Assembly (NCBI RefSeq): GCF_009208105.1
Contig: NZ_WFKL01000001.1
Location: forward strand, 2,356,001 to 2,420,000
Direction: 5' to 3'
From: Rouxiella sp. S1S-2
Lineage (GTDB): Bacteria; Pseudomonadota; Gammaproteobacteria; Enterobacterales; Enterobacteriaceae
Length of the DNA: 64,000 nt
Shown: positions 54,623-63,962 of the stretch, in pieces
Position numbering within the stretch: position 1 is the stretch's first letter
Layout: each line of letters starts with the position of its first letter
Notes under the pieces: model-generated
Seen by the model: the letters and a program-made list of their open reading frames with translations, nothing else
What the model was told of the DNA's origin: nothing
The model's database searches: none
Position numbers and translations under genes: made by a program

Positions 54623-55636
54623 ATGCCATATATCGTCAATATTATGCCAAATACGCTAACGCGCTCTACCTCACCCCCCGCAGTTTCACCGCCGCTAAAC
54701 CGGCGTTTGGTGCTGCTCGCTTATGAATGCCTGTGCACCTTCGAGTTTGGTACTGCCGTCGAGGCCTTTGGGCGCGCCGATGAAGCTACCGGCGAACCGC
54801 TTTATGACATGGTCGTAGCCTCGGTTGAAACGGGGGTTTTCAGCGCTCAGGGCGGAATACGGCTGGTGGTCGACGGAGGTCTTGAACTGCTCGAGGGCGC
54901 TGGCACGATAGTTATTCCAGGCTGGCGCAGTATTGATGCACCGCCTTCGCCCGGTCTGATTGATGCTTTGCAGCAGGCACACGCCAACGGCACCCGTATT
55001 GTGTCGATTTGCGCCGGAAGTTTTGTTCTGGCGGCGGCGGGCTTGCTTGATGGAAAACGTGCCACCGCGCATTGGAACAGTACTGATGCGCTGGCCCAGC
55101 GTTATCCAAAAATCCAGGTGATGCACGGCGTAATTTATGTGGATGAGGGCAGTGTTATCACTTCTTCCGGTGGGGCGGCGGGCGTTGATTTATGCCTGCA
55201 CCTGATTCGGCGCGACTTTGGCGCAACGGTTGCGAATCGGGCGGCGCGAAGAATGGTTACCCCTACACATCGTGAGGGCGGGCAGGCGCAGTACCTTGCC
55301 ATGCCGGTTACCGCGCGTCAGGGCAAAAGTCTTTCACCTCTGCTCGACCGTCTGCGCGCCCGATTGGACAAGCCTCTGGCAATCGCTCAGCTTGCGGCCG
55401 AGTCGGGTATGAGCAGGCGCACATTTTTACGTCGTTTTCAGGAATCAACCGGCACCAGTCCAGGAGAGTGGATGCTGAGTATTCGATTGCAAAATGCCTG
55501 CCGACTGCTCGAGAGTGAAACGTTAAGCATTGAGCTTATTGCCGAGCAATCCGGCTTCGGTTCCGCTGAAACTTTACGCCATCATTTCCGCCGTCGTTTA
55601 GGCATAACGCCGTCCGAATACCGCAGGCAGGCCTGA
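54623..55636 (+). CDS. AraC regulator with DJ-1/PfpI domain (GlxA/FtrA-like)
   Basis: A 337-residue regulator. The N-terminal DJ-1/PfpI-like sensor domain (to about 210) contains LLAYECLCTFEFGTAVEAFG and IVSICAGSFVLAAAGLLDGKRATAHW; the C-terminal AraC/XylS domain has SRRTFLRRFQESTGTSPGEWML and GFGSAETLRHHFRRRLGITPSEYRR. The start could also be ATG 54644; neither has a strong ribosome site. Divergent from the efflux gene. Confidence 0.88.
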   Translation: MPYIVNIMPNTLTRSTSPPAVSPPLNRRLVLLAYECLCTFEFGTAVEAFGRADEATGEPLYDMVVASVETGVFSAQGGIRLVVDGGLELLEGAGTIVIPGWRSIDAPPSPGLIDALQQAHANGTRIVSICAGSFVLAAAGLLDGKRATAHWNSTDALAQRYPKIQVMHGVIYVDEGSVITSSGGAAGVDLCLHLIRRDFGATVANRAARRMVTPTHREGGQAQYLAMPVTARQGKSLSPLLDRLRARLDKPLAIAQLAAESGMSRRTFLRRFQESTGTSPGEWMLSIRLQNACRLLESETLSIELIAEQSGFGSAETLRHHFRRRLGITPSEYRRQA

Positions 55637-55830
55637 ATGCAGGCGCACATTATCTTTTTTCAAAAAAAACAGCTTTATAAATATCGGCTGTTGCCCGTTG
55701 GGCGTAAAAGGTAGCTTGAATAGAGAATGCCAGTGAGTGGGATTTTTTTAGTATAATATTCTAAATTAACTGCTTTAAACTAGTTTTTAATTCTGCTATG
55801 AAGTTTGCTTCAATTTGTTCAATGCCCAGT

Positions 55831-55854
55831 GATAGCAATGCTGTCATTGCTATC
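55831..55854. repeat. 10-bp perfect inverted repeat
   Basis: GATAGCAATG (55831-55840) and CATTGCTATC (55845-55854) are exact reverse complements across a four-base spacer. No T-tract follows, so it is not a clear terminator. It could end the AraC transcript weakly or bind a regulator. Confidence 0.6.
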
Positions 55855-55953
55855 AAAATGCCGAAGATTACCTCCGGATAGCAGAAAATGTTGCGTTATA
55901 TCGTTATTTAATCGCAGGTATTGCAAAGTTATTCAGTTTATCCGATAAATGTT

Positions 55954-55969
55954 TGTGAAATTCTTCACA
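55954..55969. promoter_or_regulatory. Consensus CRP site upstream of dadA
   Basis: TGTGAAATTCTTCACA has both perfect half-sites (TGTGA-N6-TCACA), 92 bases before the dadA ATG. In E. coli the dadAX operon is CRP-activated and Lrp-controlled, so this is as expected. Confidence 0.75.
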
Positions 55970-56061
55970 ATTTTGGCAGCGAGTGTTGGTGGATTACAGC
56001 TAACAGGTTAATTTCTGCGTCAGAATATTATGCTTTATAGGGCGTCAAACTGGAGTCGAGT

Positions 56062-57363
56062 ATGCGAGTGGTGATTTTAGGCAGTGGTGTAGTAGGTGTC
56101 GCCAGTGCGTGGTATCTGGCCAAGGCCGGACATGAGGTCACGGTTATTGACCGTCAGGCCGGTCCAGCTGAGGAAACCAGTGCGGGAAACGCGGGTCAGA
56201 TTTCACCGGGCTATGCGGCGCCCTGGGCTGCTCCCGGCGTTCCATTGAAGGCCATTAAATGGATGTTTCAACGTCACGCTCCCTTGGCTATACGCCTCGA
56301 CGGCACCAGTAATCAGTTGAAGTGGATGTGGCAAATGCTGCGCAACTGCGACATGCGCCATTATCAAACCAATAAAAGCCGTATGGTACGTTTGGCAGAG
56401 TACAGCCGCGACTGTTTGAAAGCGCTGCGTGAAGACACCGGTATTCAGTATGAAGGCCGTCAGGGCGGCACGCTCCAGTTATTCCGTACCGAACAACAGT
56501 TTGCCAGCGCGGCGAAGGATATCGCCGTGCTCGAAGAAGCTGGAGTGCCTTATCAACTGCTTGAATCGCATCAGCTTGCCAGCGCTGAACCCGCATTGGC
56601 GCAGGTTGCACATAAACTGACCGGCGGCCTGCGTTTACCTAATGACGAAACCGGTGACTGCCAGCTGTTTACTCGCCAACTGGCAGAGATGGCGCGGCAG
56701 GCGGGCGTTACCTTTGAGTTCAATAAAAGCGTGGATCGCTTGCTGGTGGATAATGGCCAGATTTCCGGCGTGCTGTGTGGTACAGAAATTGTGAAAGCCG
56801 ACGCCTATGTGGTGGCTTTTGGCTCTTATTCAACGGCGCTGTTGGCAGATTTGGTCTCTATTCCGGTTTATCCGCTTAAAGGCTATTCGTTAACGATCCC
56901 GATTACTGACGAAGCCGCCGCACCGTTTTCAACCGTGCTGGATGAAACCTATAAAATTGCGATTACCCGTTTCGATCAGCGTATTCGCGTGGGGGGTATG
57001 GCCGAAATTGTTGGCTTTAATACCCAACTTGCCAAGGCACGCCGTGAAACGCTGGAAATGGTGGTTAAAGATTTGTACCCGAACGGTGGAAGAGTAGAAG
57101 ACGCGACGTTCTGGACCGGGCTGCGTCCAATGACACCAGACGGTACGCCTATCGTGGGTAAAACATCTCTGAAAAATCTGTATCTGAATACCGGTCACGG
57201 CACACTCGGCTGGACGATGGCCTGCGGTTCAGGGCAGCTGCTCGCGGACATCATGTCCGGCGTGACGCCAGCTATCCCTTCTGAGGATCTAGGCGTTGCG
57301 CGCTACAGTGCCGGGTTTGTCGCACCCTCTGACACCCACCATAAAATGCATCCGATAGGTTAA
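56062..57363 (+). CDS. dadA: D-amino acid dehydrogenase small subunit DadA
   Basis: DadA of 433 residues (432 in E. coli), an inner-membrane-associated FAD enzyme that oxidises D-alanine to pyruvate and ammonia, passing electrons to quinone. The FAD motif is [40 protein letters not shown] closes the protein. GGAGTCGAG lies before the ATG. It is followed by dadX; together they allow growth on L-alanine. The CRP site lies upstream. Confidence 0.97.
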   Translation: MRVVILGSGVVGVASAWYLAKAGHEVTVIDRQAGPAEETSAGNAGQISPGYAAPWAAPGVPLKAIKWMFQRHAPLAIRLDGTSNQLKWMWQMLRNCDMRHYQTNKSRMVRLAEYSRDCLKALREDTGIQYEGRQGGTLQLFRTEQQFASAAKDIAVLEEAGVPYQLLESHQLASAEPALAQVAHKLTGGLRLPNDETGDCQLFTRQLAEMARQAGVTFEFNKSVDRLLVDNGQISGVLCGTEIVKADAYVVAFGSYSTALLADLVSIPVYPLKGYSLTIPITDEAAAPFSTVLDETYKIAITRFDQRIRVGGMAEIVGFNTQLAKARRETLEMVVKDLYPNGGRVEDATFWTGLRPMTPDGTPIVGKTSLKNLYLNTGHGTLGWTMACGSGQLLADIMSGVTPAIPSEDLGVARYSAGFVAPSDTHHKMHPIG

Positions 57364-57440
57364 GGGGCTTTTGGGGGAAGATAGGCTATTAATGCGTCGT
57401 TTTAGATGTTCAGTTAAGGAAGAGTTATTCAGGAGTTTTC

Positions 57441-58514
57441 ATGCCACGCCCGATTTCTGCCACCCTGTCGATGCCTGCTTTGCAAAACAATCTGCAGGTT
57501 GTTCGCCACCGTTCTGCCCATAGTAAAATATGGTCGGTGGTAAAAGCTAATGCCTACGGGCACGGTATTTCTCGAATTTGGCAAAGCCTGCGCAGTAGCG
57601 ACGGTTTTGCTTTACTTGATTTTAATGAAGCTATTCTGCTTCGAGAGTCCGGTTGGCAGGGGCCTATCCTGTTGTTGGAAGGTTTTTTTAGCGCGAGCGA
57701 CCTGAGTGAAGTGAGTTATTATCGCTTGACCACTGCCGTGCACAGCCGTTGGCAATTAGCGGCACTGGCCACGTTGCACGTAGCGGCACCGCTGGATATT
57801 TATCTGAAAGTGAACAGCGGTATGAATCGCCTGGGGTTTGCGCCCTCGGAGGTCAGTGAAATATGGCACCAGTTGAATGCCATGCCGCAGGTAGGGCAAA
57901 TCACGCTAATGAGCCATTTCGCCAGTGCTGACAGCGAAGAGGGTGTTAAATGGCAGGTGGATAAATTCGAGCAGGGCACCCAAGCGTTGCCTGGGCCGCG
58001 CTCGCTGGCCAATTCGGCGGCGACGCTTTGGCATCCAACGACGCATCATGACTGGGTGCGCCCAGGCATCATCCTTTATGGCGCTTCGCCGAGCGGCAGA
58101 GTTGAAGACATCGCGGATACCGGGCTGTTGCCAGTGATGCAGTTGAACAGTGAAATTATAGCCGTGCAAAATTTATCTCCTGGCGACCGTGTCGGTTACA
58201 GTGGTCGTTATCGCGCCGAAGGTCATCAGCGCATCGGCGTGGTGGCCTGCGGATACGCGGACGGCTACCCGCGCCATGCCCCAAGTGGAACACCGGTAAT
58301 GGTGGGCGGGGTTAAGACCCGCACTTTAGGGACTGTATCAATGGACATGATTATGGTTGATTTAACGCCGTGCCCTGAGGCGCAGATTGGCTCTCAGGTT
58401 GAACTTTGGGGCAACCAACTACCGATTGATGAGGTTGCCGCCTCGGCAGGTACTTTGGGATATGAGCTAATGAGTGCATTGGCCCCGAGAGTGCCGGTGA
58501 ATGTGAAGCTGTAG
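57441..58514 (+). CDS. dadX: Catabolic alanine racemase DadX
   Basis: DadX of 357 residues. Pyridoxal phosphate is bound to Lys35 in [11 protein letters not shown], and the catalytic Tyr lies in [13 protein letters not shown], with MDMIMVD near the C-terminus. It makes D-alanine from L-alanine for DadA. AGGAG precedes the ATG. Second gene of the dadAX operon, 77 bases after dadA. Confidence 0.96.
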   Translation: MPRPISATLSMPALQNNLQVVRHRSAHSKIWSVVKANAYGHGISRIWQSLRSSDGFALLDFNEAILLRESGWQGPILLLEGFFSASDLSEVSYYRLTTAVHSRWQLAALATLHVAAPLDIYLKVNSGMNRLGFAPSEVSEIWHQLNAMPQVGQITLMSHFASADSEEGVKWQVDKFEQGTQALPGPRSLANSAATLWHPTTHHDWVRPGIILYGASPSGRVEDIADTGLLPVMQLNSEIIAVQNLSPGDRVGYSGRYRAEGHQRIGVVACGYADGYPRHAPSGTPVMVGGVKTRTLGTVSMDMIMVDLTPCPEAQIGSQVELWGNQLPIDEVAASAGTLGYELMSALAPRVPVNVKL

Positions 58515-58528
58515 TTTTCTTGTCGAAT

Positions 58529-58560
58529 AAAAAGCGGGCACCCATCGGCGCCCGCTTTTT
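58529..58560. terminator. Bidirectional terminator after dadX
   Basis: AAAAAGCGGGC (58529-58539) pairs with GCCCGCTTTTT (58550-58560), 10-base loop. It serves dadX and the convergent transporter gene. Confidence 0.88.
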
Positions 58561-58570
58561 ATTTAGGTTT

Positions 58571-59764
58571 TTAACTCAGTTTAGATATTATGCTTTTGAC
58601 CGTTTTGCTGCGACGCTTTGCCGTCCAGGCCATGACAAATGCGGTCAACATGACTATTGCCAGACTGGCCTTTGGCGGCAGAGGTAATGCCATCGCTACC
58701 AGTCCCAGAGCCGCTCCTCCGGCCATCTGTACAAATCCGACCAACGCTGAAGCGATACCCGCTTCACTGGAGTATGGCTCAAGCGCATAGCTGGTGGCTG
58801 GCCCAATGACAAAGGCCAAGCCTGCACAGGCGCTGGCAACGGGCAGCATATACACCCAGGTTTCAAGCTGGGTTGCTACAGGCAACAGTGCAAGGCCAGC
58901 AAACAGTGCTGCGCCGCCTATCAGCATCAATACGGCGCCAGTAGCCAGGCAAATCGGGCGACCCACCTTACGGATGATGCGGTTAGCAATATAGCTCATC
59001 AGCATTATCCAGAAGCCATTGGCACCAAACACCAGTGAAAACTCGAGTGGCGAAAGGCCACCTGTGCTCATCAATACTGTGGGTGCGAGAGAAACATAGG
59101 TTAACGCCATACCCATCGCACCGGCGTTGACCAGAGCAAAGGCGATAAAATTGCCGTCACGCAAAATGCGCCAATATTGGCGCAGCGGCAGGCTGCCCAC
59201 CGCTTTGGTATTCGCCGGACGTGTCTCGGGTAAAAATGCCAACACTAAGACCATGACAACCAGCGTATAGCCTAACAGCGCCCAAAAAGGGGCACGCCAG
59301 CCGTAGTATTGAGCAATCAGGCCACCCATCAGCGGGGCAAGGGCGGGTACAATATTTAACGTGCCGTTTAAAAAGCCGTATGCCCGTGCGGCGTCATCGC
59401 CGGAAAGTCGGTCGCGTACGCTGCTGAAAAGCACCACAGAAGTACAGCAAACGCCCAGGCTTTGCACCACGCGCGACCCCATAAACATGGCAGCATTAAT
59501 CGACGTCGCCGCAATCGTGACCCCGACAACGTATAGAAGGATGCCGGCAATCGCCATGGGGCGGCGGCCATATCTGTCAACCAGCGGGCCAGCAATCAGC
59601 TGTCCTAGCCCCAGCACCAATATAAACAGCGAGATAGAAGACTGGATCACGCTCTCGCTGCTGTTCAAACCTAGGGCAATCGCCGGAATCGCAGGAAGAT
59701 AGAGGTCGATGCCCAAGGGACCGAGCAAAACCAGAGTGAGTAATAAAAAGAGGAATTTTTGCAT
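58571..59764 (-). CDS. Bcr/CflA-family drug efflux transporter
   Basis: A 397-residue, 12-helix major facilitator of the Bcr/CflA branch of DHA1. N-terminal MQKFLFLLLTLVLLGPLGIDL, motif A as GPLVDRYGRRPMAIAG. ATG 59764 fits the family start; the upstream frame to 59893 has no ribosome site, and 59764 has a weak one. It exports drugs or metabolites by proton antiport. Convergent with dadX. Confidence 0.87.
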   Translation of the reverse strand: MQKFLFLLLTLVLLGPLGIDLYLPAIPAIALGLNSSESVIQSSISLFILVLGLGQLIAGPLVDRYGRRPMAIAGILLYVVGVTIAATSINAAMFMGSRVVQSLGVCCTSVVLFSSVRDRLSGDDAARAYGFLNGTLNIVPALAPLMGGLIAQYYGWRAPFWALLGYTLVVMVLVLAFLPETRPANTKAVGSLPLRQYWRILRDGNFIAFALVNAGAMGMALTYVSLAPTVLMSTGGLSPLEFSLVFGANGFWIMLMSYIANRIIRKVGRPICLATGAVLMLIGGAALFAGLALLPVATQLETWVYMLPVASACAGLAFVIGPATSYALEPYSSEAGIASALVGFVQMAGGAALGLVAMALPLPPKASLAIVMLTAFVMAWTAKRRSKTVKSIISKLS

Positions 59765-59915
59765 AGCGTTGCGGCGAATCCATTCTAAAAAGAGGAGCAA
59801 GAGTAATGATTTAGCGGCGAAATGAAAAGTGAAGCCTGAGTGAAAGAGAGAATAAAACGGAGAAACAGGCAGCATTTGCGGGACATCTCGCAAGATGTCC
59901 CATATCAGTCAGGAT

Positions 59916-60740
59916 TTACTTCCAAAAATCATCAAACACGGTCACCGGCGGCTGGCGTTTATGCTCAGTGCGCAGATACCAGTTTTCAATGATTTTCGCA
60001 TACTGCGATTCAACCGTTTTACCTTCCAGATAGTCGTCAATTAGCTCATAGGTGACGCCAAGAGCCGCTTCGTCAGGCAAGGCAGGGCGGTTATCTTCAA
60101 GGTCTGCGGTCGGCGCTTTGGTATAAAGATGCTCAGGGCAGCCAAGGTGTTTGAGCAAGGCTTTCCCCTGGCGTTTGTTCAGGCGAAAAATGGGGTTAAT
60201 GTCAGTGCCGCCATCACCGTATTTGGTGAAGAATCCGGTCACCGCCTCAGCCGCGTGATCGGTGCCAACGACCAGTCCCGCTTTCATTCCCGCAATGCTG
60301 TACTGGGCTTTCATGCGTTCACGTGCTTTTTCGTTACCTTTAATAAAGTCGCTCAACTCGATGCCGATATCGCGTAACGTTGCTTCGCTGGCCAGTACGG
60401 AGTTTTTAATATTAACCGTTAACACATTGTTTGGCTTAATAAATTCAATTGCATCAAGACAGTCTGACTCATCGGCCTGCACACCATAAGGCAGGCGTAC
60501 GGCGATAAACTGGTAACCTGCATCTGGCGATTCTTTGCGCAATTCGTTAATTGCCGTTTGGCAAAGTTTGCCGGTAAGAGTAGAATCCTGCCCGCCGCTT
60601 ATGCCAAGTACCAACGATTTAATGAATGGGTGGGCGCGCAGGTAACTTTTTAGGAAATCGACGCTGATGCGAACTTCCTGCTCGGCATTGATTTGTGGTT
60701 TAACGTGCAGAGCCTGGATAATCTCTTGCTGAAGTGCCAT
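59916..60740 (-). CDS. nadE: NH3-dependent NAD+ synthetase NadE
   Basis: NadE of 274 residues (275 in E. coli), last step of NAD synthesis: deamido-NAD + ATP + NH3. The P-loop SGGQDSTL (48-55), [15 protein letters not shown] and [17 protein letters not shown] are diagnostic. AGGAGGA precedes ATG 60740, seven bases before the start; the longer frame to 60836 is not in the family. Confidence 0.97.
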   Translation of the reverse strand: MALQQEIIQALHVKPQINAEQEVRISVDFLKSYLRAHPFIKSLVLGISGGQDSTLTGKLCQTAINELRKESPDAGYQFIAVRLPYGVQADESDCLDAIEFIKPNNVLTVNIKNSVLASEATLRDIGIELSDFIKGNEKARERMKAQYSIAGMKAGLVVGTDHAAEAVTGFFTKYGDGGTDINPIFRLNKRQGKALLKHLGCPEHLYTKAPTADLEDNRPALPDEAALGVTYELIDDYLEGKTVESQYAKIIENWYLRTEHKRQPPVTVFDDFWK

Positions 60741-61228
60741 GACCATTCCTCCTGAGGCTGCCAGCGAAAATCGCGGCAAAGAATTCTTTATTAAGACAGT
60801 TAGTCTAAAGCTAACCTGCTCCGGAGAAAAGGACAAGGTTCGAGGCGGGTTGGTAGGAAATTATGCACACACAGCTTTTTCGATACCGGTGTGCGTACGA
60901 CAGGAACAGGCATTTGGGTGCAGGTCTATAGGTTGGACAGGGCAAAACGTTTATATTTCCGACATAATTGAAGGTCAGAAATCAATGAGTCAAAGCGTAA
61001 TGTTTTTGTATATTTATATTTCAGGAAATATATAAACCTAAGAATGCTCTAAAAAACCAGCCATCGGAAGGATATTAATGGTCTGGTGTTGTATATTTAT
61101 GGACTGTGAATTATGCAAAATACCACAGTTGTAATCTTCTGAATCAATTAGAAGAGTGCCACCTCGGGTATTATTATATCGTTGGCTTCGAGTCGTGTTT
61201 TTGCCTTAAATCTATTGGGGATTTCAAA
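60741..61228. other. nadE-DUF481 intergenic region
   Basis: About 490 bp with the divergent promoters of nadE and the outer-membrane protein gene. I see no gene or strong motif; a 6-bp GCACAC/GTGTGC inverted repeat near 60865-60895 is too short to weigh. Confidence 0.35.
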
Positions 61229-61993
61229 ATGTTTTATCGGGTTGTTCGTCGTTTACCAGCTTGCGCGCTCGTGTGTGGTGCGGCGCTGTTTAGTGTTTCA
61301 AGTCTTGCCGATACCGATGTATTCACCGCGCTAGATAACCCAGCTACTGCGAAGAAAGACTTCGACGGTAACGTGCAGGCGGGTTACAGCGCGCAAACCG
61401 GCAATACAAGTAACAATAATCTTAATGCTAACACCACTATGACGTGGTTTCAGCCAAATACTGCCTACAGTATCTGGGGCTCTGCGGTTAACACCTCTTC
61501 TTCTGGTGTACGTTCTTCAGAAAAATATCAGGCGGGTGCACGTACGCGTTACAACCTGTCAGACGTTAACTACCTTTTCGGACAGGCTAATTGGTTGACT
61601 GACCGCTTCAACGGTTACCACGCGCGTGATACCGCAACCTTGGGTTATGGTCGTCAGATCTGGAATGGCCCTGTTCACACGCTGAACCTCGAAGCCGGTC
61701 CAGGCGTTCGTCACGATGAATATCAGCAGGGCGGTAATGCCACTAAAGCTATCGCTTATGCTTCCGGTACTTATTCATACCAGATTAGCGATACGGCTAA
61801 ATTCAGTGAAGGTGTGTCCGTATTGGCTAATGATGATACAACTGTTAACTCTGAAACCGCGCTTTCAGTCGCTATTAACAAGAGTTTCTCACTTAAACTG
61901 GCTTACGATATTACTTATAACACCAAGCCACCTTCAAGTGCGCCGGATAAAACCGATACCGTTACTTCAATTAACCTGGTATACGGTCTGTAA
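61229..61993 (+). CDS. DUF481 outer-membrane protein (YdiY-like)
   Basis: A 254-residue protein with a Sec signal peptide (to SSLADTD), then a DUF481 beta-barrel (GNVQAGYSAQTGNTSNNNLNA; LNLEAGPGVRHDEYQ; SINLVYGL at the end). The C-terminal Leu and barrel strands indicate the outer membrane. E. coli YdiY is acid-inducible. ATG 61229, with GGGGATTT before it, is used; the upstream frame from 61106 lacks a signal. A terminator follows. Confidence 0.85.
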   Translation: MFYRVVRRLPACALVCGAALFSVSSLADTDVFTALDNPATAKKDFDGNVQAGYSAQTGNTSNNNLNANTTMTWFQPNTAYSIWGSAVNTSSSGVRSSEKYQAGARTRYNLSDVNYLFGQANWLTDRFNGYHARDTATLGYGRQIWNGPVHTLNLEAGPGVRHDEYQQGGNATKAIAYASGTYSYQISDTAKFSEGVSVLANDDTTVNSETALSVAINKSFSLKLAYDITYNTKPPSSAPDKTDTVTSINLVYGL

Positions 61994-62022
61994 TCCTCCA
62001 GAGTTAATGCGTTTGATTGAAA

Positions 62023-62048
62023 AGTCGGCATGATTGCCGGCTTTTTTT
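62023..62048 (+). terminator. Terminator after the DUF481 gene
   Basis: AGTCGGCA (62023-62030) pairs with TGCCGGCT (62035-62042, one G-U), loop TGAT, then TTTTTT. Confidence 0.85.
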
Positions 62049-62690
62049 ATATCTAGAAACGGTCAGTAACTGCCCCATTTGAGTACGTTACTGCTAGCAG
62101 TATTATTGGAAAAGCCGATGAGATTGATTGATGGATAAAAAACATACAGTTTGTATTGGTGCGAAAAATATCCAATTTTAGAGTGGGAATGAGGGTGGGT
62201 TCAGATTATTAAAATTATAAGGCATTGATAATATTGTTAATGTGTGACATTGAGATTGGCCTTTCCCAGCCTGTAACTTTCGTCACCAAAGGATTTAACC
62301 CTTCTTTTATTAAGGTTATTGTGGCTAGCATATTATTATGCATTTCGATGATTGTTCATCAGCGGTACGTATGTCTTTGATCATACATTGTCATTAATAA
62401 TACATAAGTATCGGTTGAGTATATAAACTAATCTACTGGTGAAATCAGCCTAATAATGCACTTTTTTTGTGCAATCAGCCCAGAAATTTTATGAAAAGTA
62501 CGCTTTCAAATAAGTCATTAATATGAGTAATGACTGTTTAAGTTGTGTGAAAATATGAGATTCAGGTCACTATTTATTAAATTAAACCCGCATCAAAGAC
62601 ATCTATTTGAAGGTATGGGATTTTCATCACTATTTTGCCTACGATCTTATGACAACATTTATTTAACAAATAATAAATGAGGTTGAAATC
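62049..62690. other. Long AT-rich gap
   Basis: About 640 bp, AT-rich. I see no gene larger than a few codons and no recognised RNA. It probably carries the promoter and leader of the YmiA-like peptide gene. Confidence 0.4.
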
Positions 62691-62789
62691 ATGCTGACTT
62701 ACAACGAAAAGGTTTGGATAGGGATCTTCGGCTTGTGTACGCTGTTTTGGATGTCGTTGGCTGCGGCAGGGGTGTATGCTGTTGTTTGA
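62691..62789 (+). CDS. YmiA-like small membrane protein
   Basis: A 32-residue peptide MLTYNEKVWIGIFGLCTLFW followed by a hydrophobic, Ala/Gly-rich end: a single membrane helix after a short charged start. GAGG lies nine bases before the ATG. The pattern KVWIGIFGLCTLFW resembles E. coli YmiA (KAWLAVFLGSALFW). Role unknown; such peptides often modulate membrane complexes. Shorter than the 46-residue E. coli form. Confidence 0.55.
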   Translation: MLTYNEKVWIGIFGLCTLFWMSLAAAGVYAVV

Positions 62790-62840
62790 TTATAAATACA
62801 GCATAGATAAAGGCGCATTTGCATTGATAACCGCTCTAAA

Positions 62841-62914
62841 AAAGTCCTGCTTGCTTAGCTGAAGATTATGACAGTAACAAACTTTAATCCTCTATAGCGC
62901 ACCAGCAGGACTTT
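62841..62914. repeat. 11-bp inverted repeat with 52-bp spacer
   Basis: AAAGTCCTGCT (62841-62851) and AGCAGGACTTT (62904-62914) are exact reverse complements. It is too long-looped for a normal terminator and lies in a gene-free stretch between the YmiA-like gene and the zinc-ribbon gene. Confidence 0.6.
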
Positions 62915-62972
62915 CTCCTCTCAGAACTCTGCTAATCCTAAGCTCTATCACCACGCTAATTCGCACTGTCTT

Positions 62973-63299
62973 TTACAGCCTTTTTCTCTTCCAGATCACT
63001 TTATTTTTATTCTTTGCCCTGAAATAGATATAGGGCAGAGCAATTGAAAGCGCTAGAGCAACGGCAAATATGATTATCAACAACGTAGGTTTGGGAGAAG
63101 TGGGGTACAAATTATAAAAACTTAACGAACAAACGATGAGAAGAAATATGATGCTCCATCGCCGGCGTTGTCTAGCAGACGTGTCAATATAGCCCTTGAT
63201 CATATCGGCTTTGCAGTTAGGACAATGCGTAATCTCTGCGGGCATTTCGGTGTTACAAATCGAACAAACGTTGATTTCTGATTTCAGTTTCTTAATCAT
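62973..63299 (-). CDS. Zinc-ribbon membrane protein 1
   Basis: A 108-residue inner-membrane protein: a CSICN-CPNCK zinc ribbon near the N-terminus (residues 14-34), a basic segment, two transmembrane helices (near 49-66 and 73-94), and a conserved end NKVIWKRKRL. Closely related in plan to the second gene at 63630. No family name is known to me. Confidence 0.65.
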   Translation of the reverse strand: MIKKLKSEINVCSICNTEMPAEITHCPNCKADMIKGYIDTSARQRRRWSIIFLLIVCSLSFYNLYPTSPKPTLLIIIFAVALALSIALPYIYFRAKNKNKVIWKRKRL

Positions 63300-63511
63300 G
63301 CATGATACCGCTATGTAGTAGTATGTTTACATTGATAAAATATCCCATGCGGTCGCATAGGGTAATTGTTGAACTGTTGTACAGCTATGTTGCTGAATCA
63401 TAAGATGTGTCAATAGTTTAGAACAATGTTCCGTAGGATAGCAAATGCTTAACTGAAAAAACCCTTAAGAATGATTAAACTATGCAATATCGCAGGGATC
63501 CTTTTGCCTTC

Positions 63512-63533
63512 AGCCGGGTAAAGCGGCTTTTTA
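63512..63533 (+). terminator. Terminator-like hairpin with no assigned gene
   Basis: AGCCG (63512-63516) pairs with CGGCT (63524-63528), followed by TTTTT. On the plus strand it would end an unassigned transcript. Confidence 0.35.
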
Positions 63534-63577
63534 ATGCGAAATGAGGAGGATGTTGATGGGGCGGAGCATCTTGAGAT

Positions 63578-63615
63578 CCCCCGATAAAGTGCAAAAATCT
63601 TAGCCTTATCGGGGG
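63578..63615. repeat. 10-bp inverted repeat
   Basis: CCCCCGATAA (63578-63587) and TTATCGGGGG (63606-63615) are exact reverse complements, with an 18-base spacer. Neither end has a T-run. Near the 3' end of the second zinc-ribbon gene (63630), it could be a terminator of another kind. Confidence 0.55.
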
Positions 63616-63629
63616 TAATTAGGTGCGAA

Positions 63630-63962
63630 TCACAATGGAATGTTTTTTCTTTTCCATATGACATTTTGCTTGTTTTTTAGTCTGAATATGTAATATGGAA
63701 CAAACATCGATAATAGAAATGAAACAATCACCAGCGAGGCTGCGAATAAAAAACTTCCCGAAAGTGGATAGAAATAATAAAAATAAATTCCTAACACCAA
63801 GATAAGAACCGAACGAATAATATTTATTTTTCTTCTTTCTCTGCTATTAATATGCCCTTGAACTTTTTCAGCGCCGCATTTTATGCAACGGTGAGAGTTT
63901 TCAGCTAAATCGCTATTGCAAAAGGGACAAACATTTTGTTCTGATATTTCATCAACGTTCAT
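63630..63962 (-). CDS. Zinc-ribbon membrane protein 2
   Basis: A 110-residue protein from ATG 63962 (the frame opens at a GTG at 63974): zinc ribbon CPFCN-CIKCG (residues 12-33), two transmembrane helices, and the tail RLKNKQNVIWKRKN, nearly the same as protein 1. Lies upstream of the first gene in the same direction. Likely duplicated. Confidence 0.63.
   Translation of the reverse strand: MNVDEISEQNVCPFCNSDLAENSHRCIKCGAEKVQGHINSRERRKINIIRSVLILVLGIYFYYFYPLSGSFLFAASLVIVSFLLSMFVPYYIFRLKNKQNVIWKRKNIPL

Larger units (their letters stand above)
55637..56061. other. Region upstream of dadA
   Basis: About 425 bp with no gene. It contains a 10-bp perfect inverted repeat and a consensus CRP site listed separately. 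The right T6SS or cargo boundary must lie here or at 52981-53029; I see no flanking direct repeat. Confidence 0.4.
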
